A stretch of DNA of 64,000 nucleotides from Limiplasma sp048370855 (GCA_048370855.1 DBGEOK010000044.1:17160-81159); one strand, 5' to 3'; counted from the first letter of the stretch, positions 14,613-23,284 are shown. A program made the numbers and translations. Notes: generated by a model not told the origin, from the letters alone.

Positions 14613-15848
14613 TCAGCCCTCCTGCTCAATGTAGACGGTCGTGTTAAGGGAGCGCCGCGCGCCTGCCACCCAGGCTTCCACCATATCCACGTAATGCCGT
14701 ATCTGCTGCCGGTCGCTTTCCGGCATCCGCACCATTTCCATGCCCATATGGGGCAGTACGCCCACCGCGCCGATGAAAGCACGCACCGCCGCCGCCAGCT
14801 CGCCGACGGTCAGGCCGCCGCTTCCGGTCGCGTCTCCCCGCACGTCCTGCGCCCGCTGGTTCAGCAGCTCGCGCTGCGCCTGCTGCCGCAGCTCGGCCTG
14901 CCGCTCGGCGTAGCTCTCGGCCTCGTCCAGCTCTTGACGCAACCGGTCGATCTCGGCCTGCGCTTCCGGGCTGATGCCTCCGGCAGGCGCGGTCTTGGCC
15001 GCTTCTCTCGCCTTTTCCAGTTGATCGAGCAATTTATTTTGCGTCGTCCGAGCCAATGCCTCGGCATGCCGTAGCCGTTGCAGCTCCCGCTCGGCTTCGG
15101 CGGCGCGGGCCTCGCTCATTTGCTGTGCTTCCTTATACGCTTGCGCCGTTTCCTCGGCCTTTTTTTGGGCCTTCACGGCCTCTTGCAGCTCCCGCAGGCT
15201 CATGTCCTCGCTTGCGGCCTTCTCGGCCATAGGCTCCCGTTCAGCCTCCGGCAGCGCGAGGATGGCCTGAATTTTGCTGATGGGCAGCTTGTTCATCATG
15301 CTGCCGCTGTGTACGCAGCGGGCAGCCTGCATCAGCTTTTGCGCGTTGCGCTCGCTCATGCCCGTATTCGTGCGTACCCATGCCTCCCATTGGCCGTGGG
15401 GCACAAGCCCCGCGTCCTTGGCCTCGTTCAGGCAGCGGCCCACCTCCAGGATATTTTCATAGGCCCCCTGGATGTGGGTGGCGATGCGGTATTCGATGTT
15501 CGCTAACGTCACGGCGGCGGCGGGCGGGAGGGGTGAAGGCGCGGCCAGCTCGCCGCGCGTCATGGCGTGCAGTTCGTCCCATTCCACGGTTTTGCCGTTC
15601 ACCAGCACGTCCCAGCGGGCCCAGCCGCTTTCATTGCGCTTGCTGCTTACATACAGCGCCAGCGCCTCCTGCGCTTCGCCGAAGGTGCCGTACCCCTCCG
15701 GCTTGATATAGCCTTTGCTTATCAGCCTGCGCGGGGCCTCTTTGTCTTTCTGCGCCCATGCGCCATAACCGCCGTCCGGCAGCTCGGCCACGTACAGCGC
15801 CCGCCTGCCTGGGTCGATGTAGGTTACTTTCATTTCCTCGCTACGCAT
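14613..15848 (-). CDS. DUF3102-type phage protein with long coiled coil
   Basis: A 411-residue protein. Residues about 110-230 fit DUF3102: IATHIQGAYENILEVGRCLN, then PHGQWEAWVRTNTGMSERNA, a helix-turn-helix-like segment common in phage and mobile-element proteins. From about 230 to 340 comes a long alanine/glutamate coiled coil, then a small helical C-terminus. Its role is unknown; replication-initiation or partition-like functions have been suggested from context. The start is ATG 15848 (overlaps the Cys-rich gene) or ATG 15833; neither has an ideal ribosome site. Confidence 0.75.
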   Translation of the reverse strand: MRSEEMKVTYIDPGRRALYVAELPDGGYGAWAQKDKEAPRRLISKGYIKPEGYGTFGEAQEALALYVSSKRNESGWARWDVLVNGKTVEWDELHAMTRGELAAPSPLPPAAAVTLANIEYRIATHIQGAYENILEVGRCLNEAKDAGLVPHGQWEAWVRTNTGMSERNAQKLMQAARCVHSGSMMNKLPISKIQAILALPEAEREPMAEKAASEDMSLRELQEAVKAQKKAEETAQAYKEAQQMSEARAAEAERELQRLRHAEALARTTQNKLLDQLEKAREAAKTAPAGGISPEAQAEIDRLRQELDEAESYAERQAELRQQAQRELLNQRAQDVRGDATGSGGLTVGELAAAVRAFIGAVGVLPHMGMEMVRMPESDRQQIRHYVDMVEAWVAGARRSLNTTVYIEQEG

Positions 15849-16143
15849 TGCTTTTCTGTTCTCCCTTCATCGTCTTGTACTTCTCGCACAGCGCATACGG
15901 CCCGCAGCAGTAGCGCCGGTAATGCTCGTTGCGCGGGTCGCAGCCGGGGTAAACCGTCTTCACGCCGCCGCAGGTGAGGTAATAGCGGCCCCGGTAGCTG
16001 CTCCGGTGCTGGAAGCACGGGCAGCGCGCCCGCAGGCCGTCGCCGGGGACGCCGCGCACCGGCTGGCGGCAGTTGCACGTCTCGCCGGTTTCCAGCGGTC
16101 TGCCGCAGTCCAGGCAGACGCGCCCCGCAATCGTGTGTCGCAT
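15841..16143 (-). CDS. Cys-rich zinc-ribbon-like phage protein
   Basis: A 100-residue protein with cysteine pairs CLDC, CNC, CPC, then TCGG, GC and YCC. The first, VCLDCGRPLETGETCNC, looks like a zinc ribbon. It lies directly downstream of the primase/helicase and overlaps the DUF3102 gene. It may bind nucleic acid or stabilise a partner; no specific family is recognised. Confidence 0.7.
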   Translation of the reverse strand: MRHTIAGRVCLDCGRPLETGETCNCRQPVRGVPGDGLRARCPCFQHRSSYRGRYYLTCGGVKTVYPGCDPRNEHYRRYCCGPYALCEKYKTMKGEQKSNA

Positions 16144-16155
16144 GGTTTCGCCTCC

Positions 16156-18906
16156 TTACTTAAATTCTTCCGGCAGGTCGGCGTCGTCCACCTGTGCAAA
16201 GCCTTCCATGTCGGCGGGGGACAGGGGGATGCGCAGTTGCTCGCTGGCTACCTTGGGGCCGTCGATCATGCGGCGGGGAATCCACAGCAGCCGTTGGCAT
16301 TTGCCGTCTATCCATTTCGGGCGGGTGGCACTGTCGCTGGTGGTGGTTTCCGCTGTCAGTACGCCGTCCTCGCGCATCTGCTTGTATAGCATCTTGGAAG
16401 TGAGCGGGAACGCCTGCCCCTGGTCGCTGCACAGCTTGGCCACCGCCCGGTAGGCCACGTTGGGCAGCAAATAATAAAAATCAGCGTCCATATAGCCGAT
16501 CATATCCTTTAAGGCGCTGGGCGCGTGCCCGTCCACGCCGGGTCCCGTGGTCAGGTCGCGCACGGAGGCGCTTTTGCTCAGTAGTAGCTCGCTGATGGTG
16601 GAGAGGAATAGCTTGCTTGGGCGTTCTTCCCGCATTTCGTTGGCTTGTCTGCGGCTGTTGTCCGTTACCACGGCCCAGGCGTGGGCGCTCATTTCCACGC
16701 ACTCGTCCGTCGTCAAGGCTCCCATGTCCCGCATATACCGCAGCATGCTGTCGTACCCCAGCATCATGTGGGCTATGGCTTCGGCGCTGCGTCCGTGCTG
16801 GCCCTTTGTTTTTTCCAGGGCGACAGCGCGGTTTTGCACAAAGGTTTTATGCAGCAGTTGCGGCAACTCGTCGATCTGTTTGAGCAGCCACCGGATGTAG
16901 CCTTGCATGCTCTTTTGCAGGTAGCCTTGGCGGGCTAACTCCTGCGTCTCCGTCAGGCTTTCGCTGGCTGGCACGTTGCCCGGTTTCACATTCACGAAGT
17001 AGAAGCGGGCCATGCCGCTTTCGCCCACGCCCGGCGTGTCCTCGCCGCTGATGATCGCCACACCGCGCGGCGGCATGCTCTCCTGTAAGCTCAAATCGCT
17101 TTTCATGCGTCCCCTTTCCGCGCCGTCACCGAAGGCGCGTGCAAGGCTCTGCGCGGTCGCTTCCATCTTTTTGCGCTCTTGCAAGCTGGAAACGGGGTGA
17201 TAGTCGTCCACCACGATGGGCATATCCTTGAGCCAAAAAGCCTTCTTGCGGATAAAATTGGCCGTGTCGTTGAAGGAAGCGGGAAGGTTCCGGTTGTTGA
17301 AGTTGCCGAAGTGAGAGAGGGCCAGCGCCGCCGCCGTGCTCTTGCGTCCTCCGGTGCCGCCCAGCAGGAACAGCGCGTAAGCCGGGGCGACGCCGGTTGC
17401 TTCCAGAAATTCGCGCAGCGGCGCGAGAAAGACCGTACCCAACAGCGGAACGCAGATGTGCTCGGCGATGACGTTGCGCAGGTTAAGCGTCATTAGCGCG
17501 CCATCCTGATAGCTGATTTTGTCAAATTCCGGCGCGCCTCCCCCGTCCAGGCGGTACAGGTTCAGCCCGCTGGCCAGCGATACGGTCACGCCCTCCGCTC
17601 CGATGGCCCCGCCCTCGTACAAGTAGGCCCACTTGCCGCCGATCTTGCGCCAGCCGGTATGCGTGTACTGGGTCACGCGCTCGCAGGTTTCCCGCCCCAC
17701 CTCGCTGATCGCGTAGCGCAGCCGGTCTTTCACCGTGTTGCCCGGCGCGATATTCGCGCGGAAATCCCAATTCTTCGTCACCCATCCCATGCTGTCAAAC
17801 TGGTCTGTCTTTACGCTCACGCGGGGCAGGGGCGCGCCGTTCATCGTCCAGCCGTCCAGCACGGTTTCCTGGGTGACGTTCACGCCGTCGTCGCGCGATA
17901 CCACGGCGCGGGGCAGCACCACGAAGTTGGCCAGCGGCTTGGGGCCTTCCGCAGTTTCTTGGCAAATGCGTCCGTTGTCCACGCAGTAGCCGTACACGCG
18001 GTTGTAATACTCGGCGACGGCGTCTCGCTGCGCCAGGGCGTCACCCGTGTAATTTTCCGCGGCCTCCATGGCGCGCTTTAGCGCGTCCTCGCCAGCCGAC
18101 CGGCCCAGCAGCTTGAATAGGTCGCTGATGTCGCCCTTGGGCGGCAGCTCCGCGCATATCTTGGCAAGGTTGATAATACGCACGCGCTTGGCCAGCTTGT
18201 AAACGCTTTGCGCCACCTGCCCCGCGTGGCTGCGGCCCACGTCGTCGTTGTCGGGGATGATGTACACGTCCGCGCCGGTCAGGCTGGGGCTGTAATCGCC
18301 TGCCAGCCATTTGCCCGCGCCCATCGGGTTGGTGGTGGCTGCGTGGCCCAGCTTGGCCATGTTGTCGCAGTCCTTTTCGCCCTCCACCACAAAGACCGGC
18401 TGGCCCGCTTTGATGGCTGCCAGCAGCTCCGGCAGCCGGTACAGCACCAGCCGCGCGCCATCTTTGGTATACTTGTAGCCTTCCGGCTTGCTAGGGTCTG
18501 GCTGGCGCAGGCTGAAGGTCTTGCTCCCGTCAGGGCATTGGTAACGGCAGGCTTCAAACAGCACCTTGCCGGTTTCGTCTCGGTAAGGGTAAGCGCATAC
18601 AAATTTGCCGCGCGGCTTCTTCCCGCCACCCTTCCTCGCGGGTCCGGTCGGCTTGGCCGGGTAGACGTTCAGCCCGTCAGGGGCGTCGCGCTCGCGGAAC
18701 AGATCGCGCATCTTTAGGCCCATGGCGTCCAGCACGGCTTCCGTGGCGCATCCCGCCTGGCATTTCAGCACGATGCCCTTGTCGCCGTCCCGCACACACA
18801 GGCTGGCGGTTTTGTCGTCGTGGGCGGGGCATCTGCAAATGTATTCGCCGCTGCCGTTCGGCCCGGATTCCACGTGCAGGCGGCTTAAAAATTCGCGGAT
18901 GTCCAT
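16156..18906 (-). CDS. Phage primase/helicase (CHC2 + Toprim + DUF927-type ATPase)
   Basis: A 916-residue replication protein. Residues 24-53 form a CHC2 zinc finger (CRCPAHDD, KCQAGC). A Toprim domain covers about 170-250, with VEGEKD (174-179) and IIPDNDD (216-222). The C-terminal half is a DUF927-like helicase with Walker A LGGTGGRKST near 515-524 and Walker B MPIVVDDYH near 562-570. It should prime and unwind at the phage origin. ATG 18906 has GGGGGAG upstream; an upstream in-frame extension has no ribosome site. The last residues, VDDADLPEEFK, copy the SSB tail. Confidence 0.93.
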   Translation of the reverse strand: MDIREFLSRLHVESGPNGSGEYICRCPAHDDKTASLCVRDGDKGIVLKCQAGCATEAVLDAMGLKMRDLFRERDAPDGLNVYPAKPTGPARKGGGKKPRGKFVCAYPYRDETGKVLFEACRYQCPDGSKTFSLRQPDPSKPEGYKYTKDGARLVLYRLPELLAAIKAGQPVFVVEGEKDCDNMAKLGHAATTNPMGAGKWLAGDYSPSLTGADVYIIPDNDDVGRSHAGQVAQSVYKLAKRVRIINLAKICAELPPKGDISDLFKLLGRSAGEDALKRAMEAAENYTGDALAQRDAVAEYYNRVYGYCVDNGRICQETAEGPKPLANFVVLPRAVVSRDDGVNVTQETVLDGWTMNGAPLPRVSVKTDQFDSMGWVTKNWDFRANIAPGNTVKDRLRYAISEVGRETCERVTQYTHTGWRKIGGKWAYLYEGGAIGAEGVTVSLASGLNLYRLDGGGAPEFDKISYQDGALMTLNLRNVIAEHICVPLLGTVFLAPLREFLEATGVAPAYALFLLGGTGGRKSTAAALALSHFGNFNNRNLPASFNDTANFIRKKAFWLKDMPIVVDDYHPVSSLQERKKMEATAQSLARAFGDGAERGRMKSDLSLQESMPPRGVAIISGEDTPGVGESGMARFYFVNVKPGNVPASESLTETQELARQGYLQKSMQGYIRWLLKQIDELPQLLHKTFVQNRAVALEKTKGQHGRSAEAIAHMMLGYDSMLRYMRDMGALTTDECVEMSAHAWAVVTDNSRRQANEMREERPSKLFLSTISELLLSKSASVRDLTTGPGVDGHAPSALKDMIGYMDADFYYLLPNVAYRAVAKLCSDQGQAFPLTSKMLYKQMREDGVLTAETTTSDSATRPKWIDGKCQRLLWIPRRMIDGPKVASEQLRIPLSPADMEGFAQVDDADLPEEFK

Positions 18907-18919
18907 GCGCCGCTCCCCC

Positions 18920-19261
18920 TTATCTCTCCGGTCGTTTCGTCTGCTCGCGCACGCGCGCCTCAATGGCCGCGTGCACTTCGTCCATCTGGAAAACAAAGGC
19001 TTTTCCCGGCTTCGTGCAGGGCATCCAGCCCTCGCGGATGGCCCTGCGGATGGCGGAAACGCTCAGTCCGGTTTCCGCGCTCACGGTTTCGATGCCCACA
19101 CCTTCCGGCTGCTTTAGTAGCGCGGCCACCGTGTCAACGTCCACCACCGCGCGGGTGCCTAGCTGCATGCTGGGGACTTCTCCCGTCCGCACCGCCCGAC
19201 GCATCCGGCCTTCGCTGATGTTCAGCGCCGCCGCCGCTTCCCGAATGGTCATGAATTTCAC
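18920..19261 (-). CDS. Double MerR/excisionase-type helix-turn-helix protein
   Basis: A 113-residue protein with two winged-helix excisionase-like units. Unit 1 reads MTIREAAAALNISEGRMRRA to VVDVDTVAALL; unit 2 reads VSAETGLSVSAIRRAIREGW to VFQMDEVHAAI. Such proteins act as excisionases or small regulators. GTG 19261 has GGAGG 7 bases upstream. It lies between the XRE-like gene and the primase, so a role in replication control is as likely as excision. Confidence 0.85.
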   Translation of the reverse strand: MKFMTIREAAAALNISEGRMRRAVRTGEVPSMQLGTRAVVDVDTVAALLKQPEGVGIETVSAETGLSVSAIRRAIREGWMPCTKPGKAFVFQMDEVHAAIEARVREQTKRPER

Positions 19262-19278
19262 GGTCAGCCCTCCATTCC

Positions 19279-19761
19279 TCAAATTCCGGCCAGCGCCTTG
19301 TCGATGGCCGCGATGGTTTCCTCCATCACCTGACGCAGCTCCACTGCCTTGGCCCGGATGGCCGCCGCCGCTGGCTGCTCGTCGGGGGTAATGCGCCCGT
19401 CGCGCGCCACCGCCGCAAAGCGCAGCGCGATTTCCTGGGCTGCGGCTGTGCTGCCTCCGCTCAACGCCACCGCCCAGCCCAGCGCAGCCCGCGCCAGCTC
19501 GCTGCTTCCCACGCTGCCATAGTCCGGCAGCAGCGGGCAGCACGCGCGGATGTGCGCCGTCTTCAGGTCGGGGTCGCCATAGGCTTCCACCATCTTCTGC
19601 ACCGCATCGCAAGGGGGAGTAGTGCGCCCGGTTTCGTAGTCGGCCAGCGCCTCGCAGCTCACGTAGATTTCGCTGGCCGTGCGCTCGCGGCTGGCGTGCA
19701 GCGGGTTGTGCTGCGCCGCCAGCATCCGGGCGCGGTAGTAAATGTTGGCTGGGTCTTTCAC
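19279..19761 (-). CDS. XRE-like helix-turn-helix regulator
   Basis: A 160-residue protein. The N-terminal part (RERTASEIYVSCEALADYE followed by GRTTPPCDAVQKMVEAYGDP) is a lambda-repressor-like HTH. The C-terminal half is alanine-rich and helical. GTG 19761 has AGGAGG upstream. Its place in the early operon opposite the CI-like gene suggests an early regulator (Cro-like position), though it is longer than Cro proteins. Confidence 0.8.
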   Translation of the reverse strand: MKDPANIYYRARMLAAQHNPLHASRERTASEIYVSCEALADYETGRTTPPCDAVQKMVEAYGDPDLKTAHIRACCPLLPDYGSVGSSELARAALGWAVALSGGSTAAAQEIALRFAAVARDGRITPDEQPAAAAIRAKAVELRQVMEETIAAIDKALAGI

Positions 19762-19762
19762 G

Positions 19763-20002
19763 TCAAATCCTCCTGCTTGGGCGGTCCATTAGCTCAACAG
19801 GCAGCCATGCCTCATCGAAAAGTACCATTCCTAAAACATGCTCGTCTATTACGAGCGCCCCGCCGTCCAGCAGCCATGTGTTAAGCTGTTCATATAAGCG
19901 TTCCATTTCCTCCACGTTTGCGCGTTCCACAATCACCATCAAACGGGGCGTCGGTTTCTTGGGTGGGGGAGGCGGCGGCGGGGTTATTGCGTGTGGAATC
20001 AT
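19763..20002 (-). CDS. Small phage protein with poly-proline stretch
   Basis: A 79-residue protein that starts MIPHAIT, then eight prolines and KKPTPRLMVIVERANVEEME. The C-terminal part alternates strand and helix. ATG 20002 overlaps the upstream stop (ATGA) and has GGAGG. The proline run would need EF-P for efficient translation. The function is unknown. Confidence 0.7.
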   Translation of the reverse strand: MIPHAITPPPPPPPKKPTPRLMVIVERANVEEMERLYEQLNTWLLDGGALVIDEHVLGMVLFDEAWLPVELMDRPSRRI

Positions 20003-20328
20003 ACCCGTGCCTCCCAATCCGGGCAGCAGTCCGACCCGTCCGTTCTATCCCGCAGACAGTCGCCGAATATACGGCAGGTGTCGCAGCCGATCTTCTCATT
20101 TTGCATGCTGTGCGGGCGTTCGGCTATGGTAACGGTGTTGCCGGTCAAGATGCCCACCAGCTCCGGCACGCGACGAACAGTCACATAGCGCGGGGCGATA
20201 TAGTTGCCTTCAATATCTTCGCGGACGGCCCTCTCGCTGGTGTTGGCGGTCAGGCCGCTGTAGGCCTGTTGGTCGGCGTGGTCATACAGCGCGTAGAAGT
20301 ACACGTTCATGATCTCGGTGTTACCCAT
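19999..20328 (-). CDS. First gene of the early operon, Cys-rich C-terminus
   Basis: A 109-residue protein. The N-terminal NVYFYALYDHADQQAYSGLT and YVTVRRVPELVGILTGNTV recall the small nonstructural protein of microviruses (Phage_ORF5 family), a weak resemblance. The C-terminus CDTCRIFGDCLRDRTDGSDC carries six cysteines including a CC pair and could bind metal. ATG 20328 has GAGG 7 bases upstream. It is the first gene after the consensus early promoter. Confidence 0.65.
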   Translation of the reverse strand: MGNTEIMNVYFYALYDHADQQAYSGLTANTSERAVREDIEGNYIAPRYVTVRRVPELVGILTGNTVTIAERPHSMQNEKIGCDTCRIFGDCLRDRTDGSDCCPDWEARV

Positions 20329-20438
20329 GTTTCTGCCTCGCTTTCTGCCATATATGGCGTTTTTGATGGTTGTGTTTGGCCTTGTTATCACTGGCGTTTA
20401 GAGCGTATCTGCCCGACAATAATGCTGGACATATTGGC

Positions 20439-20467
20439 ATTATAATTCTGATATTCCGAAATGTCAA
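20439..20467 (-). promoter_or_regulatory. Consensus early promoter, leftward
   Basis: The - strand has TTGACA (20467-20462), a 17-base spacer and TATAAT (20444-20439), a perfect sigma-A consensus. It should be the lytic early promoter that the + strand repressor must silence. The region between it and the repressor start is AT-rich. Confidence 0.9.
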
Positions 20468-20503
20468 CGCATAATGCTAAATAATCCAAAATACAATCAA
20501 GAC

Positions 20504-20522
20504 ATGCAAAAATGAATTGCAT
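20504..20522. promoter_or_regulatory. Inverted repeat in the repressor/early-operon intergenic region
   Basis: ATGCAA and TTGCAT, 7 bp apart, lie between the early promoter and the repressor ribosome site. This is a candidate operator for the CI-like repressor, inferred only from symmetry and position. Confidence 0.45.
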
Positions 20523-20559
20523 CATGTTAAGATATACAACAAAAAAGGAAGGTGTAAAG

Positions 20560-21084
20560 ATGGGACAGATGCGGGACGTATTGCGCAAATTGCGGAGTGA
20601 GCGGGAAGAAAAGCAAAGTACAGTAGCGGATGCGCTTCTCATTTCTCGCGGAACGTATTCATCATATGAAAATGGGATTACACCGCCTACGGAAGTTTGT
20701 ATAAAACTAGCTGACTATTTTGACGTATCACTTGAATATTTACTAGGTTTAAGTAATGAACGTAAACCAGCGGGCGGACGGCTGGCCGCCGCGTTTTCCT
20801 CTCTGGCTAAACTGGCGGGCGACGCAGCGCCAACAGCTAATGATATGGCGGGCCTGCTCGAAGCGGCGGCGCGGTACTATCAAAAGGGCGCATGCTGCGG
20901 TGATCTCCCGCTGCATGCGCTGAAGGGCTTTCATGTGGGACTGTGCGCGGCGCTGGCAGCCGCCGTCCAGGAGGATAGCCCGGCCCTGCTCGATAGCGTG
21001 AACGCGGCGGCGGTTGCCGCGCTGGATATAACCAAAATGCCTGCGGTATTTTACGAAAGCAAACAAGGAGGAACAAACCTATGA
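20560..21084 (+). CDS. CI-like XRE repressor
   Basis: A 174-residue protein with an N-terminal XRE helix-turn-helix (VLRKLRSEREEKQSTVADAL, then LISRGTYSSYENGITPPTE) and CIKLADYFDVSLEYLLGLSN. It lacks a LexA-type peptidase domain, so induction would need another signal. ATG 20560 has GGAAGG upstream. It is transcribed away from the early operon, the classic immunity arrangement. It overlaps the secreted-protein gene (ATGA). Confidence 0.9.
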   Translation: MGQMRDVLRKLRSEREEKQSTVADALLISRGTYSSYENGITPPTEVCIKLADYFDVSLEYLLGLSNERKPAGGRLAAAFSSLAKLAGDAAPTANDMAGLLEAAARYYQKGACCGDLPLHALKGFHVGLCAALAAAVQEDSPALLDSVNAAAVAALDITKMPAVFYESKQGGTNL

Positions 21085-21833
21085 AAAAACTGCTTGCTTT
21101 GGCTCTCTCCCTCGCGCTTTTCCTGCCCGTGGCAGCGTTGGCTGACGTTCTCGCGGATGGCTGGCAGGATGCCAGCATGGAGGAATTGCAGGATGCGCAG
21201 CAAAGCATCTTGAACCGAATCAGCGAGCTGCGCGCTGCCGCTACGCCTGTGGTAGACGCCGCCCATTATGAGGGTGCAGGCACCGCTATGGTATCTGTCG
21301 ATGCCTTCCCGTCCTATCCCTGCCGCATGGTCTTTGCCGTGGACGCCCCAGGCGATGCAAAGCTGGAAATAACGGGGGGAAAACAGCTTGGCTGGAAGCA
21401 AGAGTTTACCGCCGCGCCTGGTGATCTCTCCCGCGTGCTGTCATATGATTCCGTGAACTATGGAGGCAACGATCTCACGCTCCTGGTGACGACCTCATCC
21501 AACTGGACGCTGGATATATACCCGCTTGCGGAGACGGGAACGGTCGCATTCAGCGGCGCGGGAAACGCTGTTAGCGACCTGTTTACCCTTAGTAGCCCGC
21601 AACTCGTCACCCTGTCCTATGATGGTTCTGCCGAATCCTCCGGCTATCTTTCGGTAACGGTCGTTACGCCTTCGCAATACGGCTATCTCCGGGAAAGCGT
21701 ATTCAGTGAATCGGTCGGTGGCAAAAGCGGTACAACGGAAGTGTTCGTAAAACCAAAAAAGGATGACCAGCCGTGCTTTTATATCGTGGAGTGCAAACAA
21801 GGCATAATGTGGGAGATCGCGCCTAAAAATTGA
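21081..21833 (+). CDS. Secreted protein encoded with the repressor (candidate lysogenic conversion gene)
   Basis: A 250-residue protein with a clear signal peptide (MKKLLALALSLALFLPVAAL, cleaved near ALA-D). The mature part starts with a short helix (MEELQDAQQSILNRISELRA) and continues as beta strands. No enzymatic motif is seen. Its start overlaps the repressor stop in ATGA, so it is made in the lysogen. This marks it as host-modifying cargo rather than a particle protein. A terminator follows. Confidence 0.85.
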   Translation: MKKLLALALSLALFLPVAALADVLADGWQDASMEELQDAQQSILNRISELRAAATPVVDAAHYEGAGTAMVSVDAFPSYPCRMVFAVDAPGDAKLEITGGKQLGWKQEFTAAPGDLSRVLSYDSVNYGGNDLTLLVTTSSNWTLDIYPLAETGTVAFSGAGNAVSDLFTLSSPQLVTLSYDGSAESSGYLSVTVVTPSQYGYLRESVFSESVGGKSGTTEVFVKPKKDDQPCFYIVECKQGIMWEIAPKN

Positions 21834-21835
21834 CG

Positions 21836-21959
21836 CCTTACAGAATTTTGCGCTCAAACCTTACACTTTAAGCAGCCGCTTACACATTCGCTGTAATGCC
21901 AAAATCCCTTGATTTACAAGGGTTTTTGCTTCATTTTCAGGCTTCCTTACAGCCTTACA
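21836..21959. repeat. Cluster of CTTACA repeats before the integrase
   Basis: CCTTACA begins at 21836, 21859, 21945 and 21953, and GCTTACA at 21878. All are direct repeats in the short gap before the integrase. They could bind an excisionase or integrase regulator. Confidence 0.45.
21902..21928 (+). terminator. Terminator of the repressor/secreted-protein transcript
   Basis: ATCCCTTG and CAAGGGT arms are followed by TTTTTG on the + strand. This separates lysogenic transcription from the integrase. Confidence 0.75.
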
Positions 21960-22006
21960 GGAAAAAAACACATACCCCCATACACTATTTCATTGGAGGC
22001 GATACC

Positions 22007-23281
22007 ATGGGCACCATCGAGAAGCGAGGGCGCAATTCCTGGCGCATCGGCATCCAGGTGCCGGTGGATGGCGAATGGCAATGGGTGCGCGATACCATCA
22101 AATTCCCGCCAGAAATGAGCGAGGCCCAGCAGCGCAGGGAAGCGAAGAAGGCGCTCGCCTGCCTGACGGCGGACGTGGAGGCCGGACGCATCAAGCCCAG
22201 CCAGGGGCAGCATACCGTCCGCAGCTTCTCGGAACTTTGGATGAACCAGCATGTCGGGCCGAATCTGTCCGAAAACACCTATAAGGACTACCGCCACTTC
22301 CTCGACGCCCGCATTCTGCCGCTGATCGGCGACGTGCCGCTCAAAAAACTCACGCCGCTGGTGCTCAATCAATGGCTGCTCGACGTGCGCCAAAGCCCCC
22401 GCCGAACCACGCGCCTTCCGGATGAAAAGCTCAAAACGCCCCGCCGCCCCAGCGACGCGGCAAAGATGACCAGCCCGGAGAAGCTGAACAAACCGCTTTC
22501 GCCCCGCACGATACAGCACTACTACGATACGCTGTACGCCATGCTGGACAAGGCGGTGCAATGGGAAATCCTCAATCATAACCCCCTTGATAAAGTGGAT
22601 AGGCCGAAGGCCAAAAAGCCTAAGGTGAATTACCTCACGGAAGAACGCGCTGTGGAGCTGCTGCGCTGTCTGCGTGATGAACCGAATATGTGCTATCGCG
22701 CCGCGCTGCTGCTGGCGCTGCTGTGCGGGCTTCGCCTGGGGGAGGTGGGCGCGCTGCGCCTGGATGACGTGGACTGGCAGCAAGGCACCATCGACATAAG
22801 CCGCGCTCTCAAATACACGCCCCAGGCGGGCAACTTCGTGGGCGGCGCAAAAACGGAATCCAGCGAGCGCCTGATCGCGCTGCCGCCCGGCATGATGGCC
22901 GTGCTCCACGAAACGCGCGAATACCAGAAGGAAGTAGCGTCTTGGGCCGGTGATCTGTGGGTGGGGGAGGGCTGGATCGTGCATGCCTGGAACGGCGCGC
23001 ATCTCCACCACGACACGCCATCAAAATGGTTCCGGCGCTTCGCCGATGCCCACGGCTTCGAGGGGGTACGCTATCACGATTTGCGGCATACCCACGCCAC
23101 CGTGCTGCTGGCGAATAACATCGACGCCGTAGCCGTGGCCAGCCGCCTGGGCCACGCCGACGCCACCACCACGCTGCGCACCTACGCCCACGCCCTGCGC
23201 CGCCGTGACGACGATGCCGCCCGCACAATACAATTTCTGCTTGACCGCGCCGACGACGATCTGAACAATAAAGACAAATAA
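22007..23281 (+). CDS. int: Phage tyrosine integrase
   Basis: Site-specific recombinase of 424 residues. The arm-binding N-terminus starts MGTIEKRGRNSWRIGIQVP. The SAM-like core-binding domain has TVRSFSELWMNQHVGPNLSE. The catalytic domain has Arg in CGLRLGEVGALRLDDV, Lys in GGAKTESSERL, HDLRHTHATVLL, and LGHADATTTLRTYAH with the nucleophilic Tyr. A linker of about 40 residues between core and catalytic domains is longer than usual (PRRTTRLPDEKLKTPRRPSD). ATG 22007 has GGAGG upstream; an upstream extension has no such site. It lies next to tRNA-Pro. Confidence 0.95.
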   Translation: MGTIEKRGRNSWRIGIQVPVDGEWQWVRDTIKFPPEMSEAQQRREAKKALACLTADVEAGRIKPSQGQHTVRSFSELWMNQHVGPNLSENTYKDYRHFLDARILPLIGDVPLKKLTPLVLNQWLLDVRQSPRRTTRLPDEKLKTPRRPSDAAKMTSPEKLNKPLSPRTIQHYYDTLYAMLDKAVQWEILNHNPLDKVDRPKAKKPKVNYLTEERAVELLRCLRDEPNMCYRAALLLALLCGLRLGEVGALRLDDVDWQQGTIDISRALKYTPQAGNFVGGAKTESSERLIALPPGMMAVLHETREYQKEVASWAGDLWVGEGWIVHAWNGAHLHHDTPSKWFRRFADAHGFEGVRYHDLRHTHATVLLANNIDAVAVASRLGHADATTTLRTYAHALRRRDDDAARTIQFLLDRADDDLNNKDK

Positions 23282-23284
23282 ACA

